Shown here one piece after another: positions 5,046 through 5,761 of a DNA stretch of 5,761 nt. The stretch is taken from positions 1 to 5,761 of the forward strand of contig CAMLOB010000287.1 of assembly GCA_946481475.1 (NCBI GenBank), given 5' to 3'. A program made the translations under genes and the position numbers. The notes under the pieces are model-generated. The model did not search any database. It was not told the DNA's origin and was given only the letters and a program-made list of their open reading frames with translations. The stretch is from an uncultured Chlorobiota bacterium (GTDB taxonomy: Bacteria; Bacteroidota; Kapaibacteriia; OLB7). Positions within the stretch are counted from its first letter, which is position 1. Each line of letters begins with the position of its first letter.

Positions 5046-5761
5046 ATCGATCGATGAACTGGTCGAACGATTTACCGTCGGGAATGATCGAACCCTCGAT
5101 ATGCGACTGGCCCGCTACGACGTGCTCGGTTCGCTTGCCCACGCGGAGATGCTCCGCGAGGTCGGCCTGATCGAACGGGAGGATTTCGAGAGACTGGAGG
5201 AAGCCCTCCACCTGCTCCTTGAGGAGATCGAGAACGGAGAATTTGTGATCGAGGAAGATTTCGAGGATGTCCACTCGAAAATCGAGGAGGCACTGACCAG
5301 GCGAATCGGGGAGGCGGGGAAGCGGATCCACACGGCACGGTCCCGGAACGACCAGATACTGCTGGACCTTCATCTGTGGGGGAAAGACGAAGTCGACGAG
5401 ATCAGAAGGCTGGTCCGGAATCTCTTTGAAGTGCTGATAGGGTTAAGCGAGGAGCATCGGGACGATCCGATGCCCGGCTACACCCACATGCAGATCGCCA
5501 TGCCGTCATCGTTCGGTCTCTGGTTCGGAGCGTATGCCGAACTTCTGATCGATGATATGATTCTGCTGAACGCCGCACGGGAGATCACCGACCAGAATCC
5601 GCTGGGATCGGCCGCCGGATACGGTTCCCCCTTTCCGGTCGACCGGGAGATGACGACACGGGAACTCGGCTTCTCCCGGCTTCGGATCAACGCAATGGGT
5701 GCCGGTCTGAGTCGCGGCAAACTCGAGTGGACACTGGCCACGGCCATCGCCTCGACCTTGT
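5023..5761 (+). CDS. argH: Argininosuccinate lyase, C-terminus cut by window edge
   Basis: This enzyme splits argininosuccinate into arginine and fumarate, the last step of the pathway. I translated the frame by hand from the ATG at 5023. It stays open for 246 codons to the window end with no stop. The start MKLWDKG and the following FTVGNDRTLDMRLARYDVLG match Bacteroidota-type ArgH. Fumarase/aspartase superfamily motifs are present: EDVHSKIE (81-88), HTARSRNDQ (103-111), PGYTHMQIAMPSSFG (151-165, with His155 of the proton-transfer pair) and NPLGSAAGYG (192-201). The third signature loop, GSSxMPxKxN with the catalytic Ser, should lie just beyond the window. About 200 residues are therefore missing. 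The N-terminal 100 residues are rich in Glu and Asp. The first 23 nt overlap the deacylase gene, which suggests translational coupling. The gene is short of its 3' end only because the window stops, and I see no sign of damage. Confidence 0.95.
   Translation, partial: MKLWDKGESIDELVERFTVGNDRTLDMRLARYDVLGSLAHAEMLREVGLIEREDFERLEEALHLLLEEIENGEFVIEEDFEDVHSKIEEALTRRIGEAGKRIHTARSRNDQILLDLHLWGKDEVDEIRRLVRNLFEVLIGLSEEHRDDPMPGYTHMQIAMPSSFGLWFGAYAELLIDDMILLNAAREITDQNPLGSAAGYGSPFPVDREMTTRELGFSRLRINAMGAGLSRGKLEWTLATAIASTL

Overview
The window is a slice through a bacterial arginine biosynthesis operon in which every gene lies on the plus strand. It begins inside argG and ends inside argH. The order is argG (5' truncated), argC, an acylornithine carbamoyltransferase gene (argF'), argB, an M20-family deacylase gene of the argE type, and argH (3' truncated). 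The sequence is GC-rich by eye, with strong preference for ATC, CTG, CGG and GGA codons. The proteins look like Bacteroidota-type versions. ArgG has TGAGNDQ and a GTSVGG region, ArgH has an MKLWDKG start and PLGSAAGYG, and the carbamoyltransferase closely resembles the succinylornithine enzyme of Bacteroides fragilis. A GC-rich member of Bacteroidota or a neighbouring phylum is my best inference. I cannot name a genus.

Layout. Positions 1-1084 hold the last 360 residues of ArgG. ArgC (1081-2064) starts with an ATGA overlap. A 100-base gap (2065-2164) follows. It carries nested inverted repeats at the argC end and a CA-rich leader with no clear Shine-Dalgarno sequence before argF' (2165-3115). 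From there all genes overlap: argF'/argB by 13 nt, argB/argE by 4 nt, argE/argH by 23 nt. ArgH (5023 to the window end) shows its first 246 residues and lacks its C-terminal catalytic loop.

How the genes work together. ArgB phosphorylates an N-acyl-glutamate and ArgC reduces it to the semialdehyde. An aminotransferase (ArgD, not in this window) makes N-acyl-ornithine, and ArgF' carbamoylates it to N-acyl-citrulline. The M20 enzyme then removes the acyl group to give citrulline, and ArgG and ArgH convert citrulline to arginine. The block is therefore removed after carbamoylation, as in Xanthomonas and Bacteroides, and not before it as in E. coli. Whether the acyl group is acetyl or succinyl is open, because the specificity-determining residue of ArgF' is an unusual Gln.

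I found no RNA gene, mobile element, CRISPR array, origin or intrinsic terminator. No completely new system is evident. The points of interest are the Gln90 substitution, the missing argD at a structured gap, the CA-rich leaders, and a C-terminal tail on the deacylase that appears to be translated spacer.
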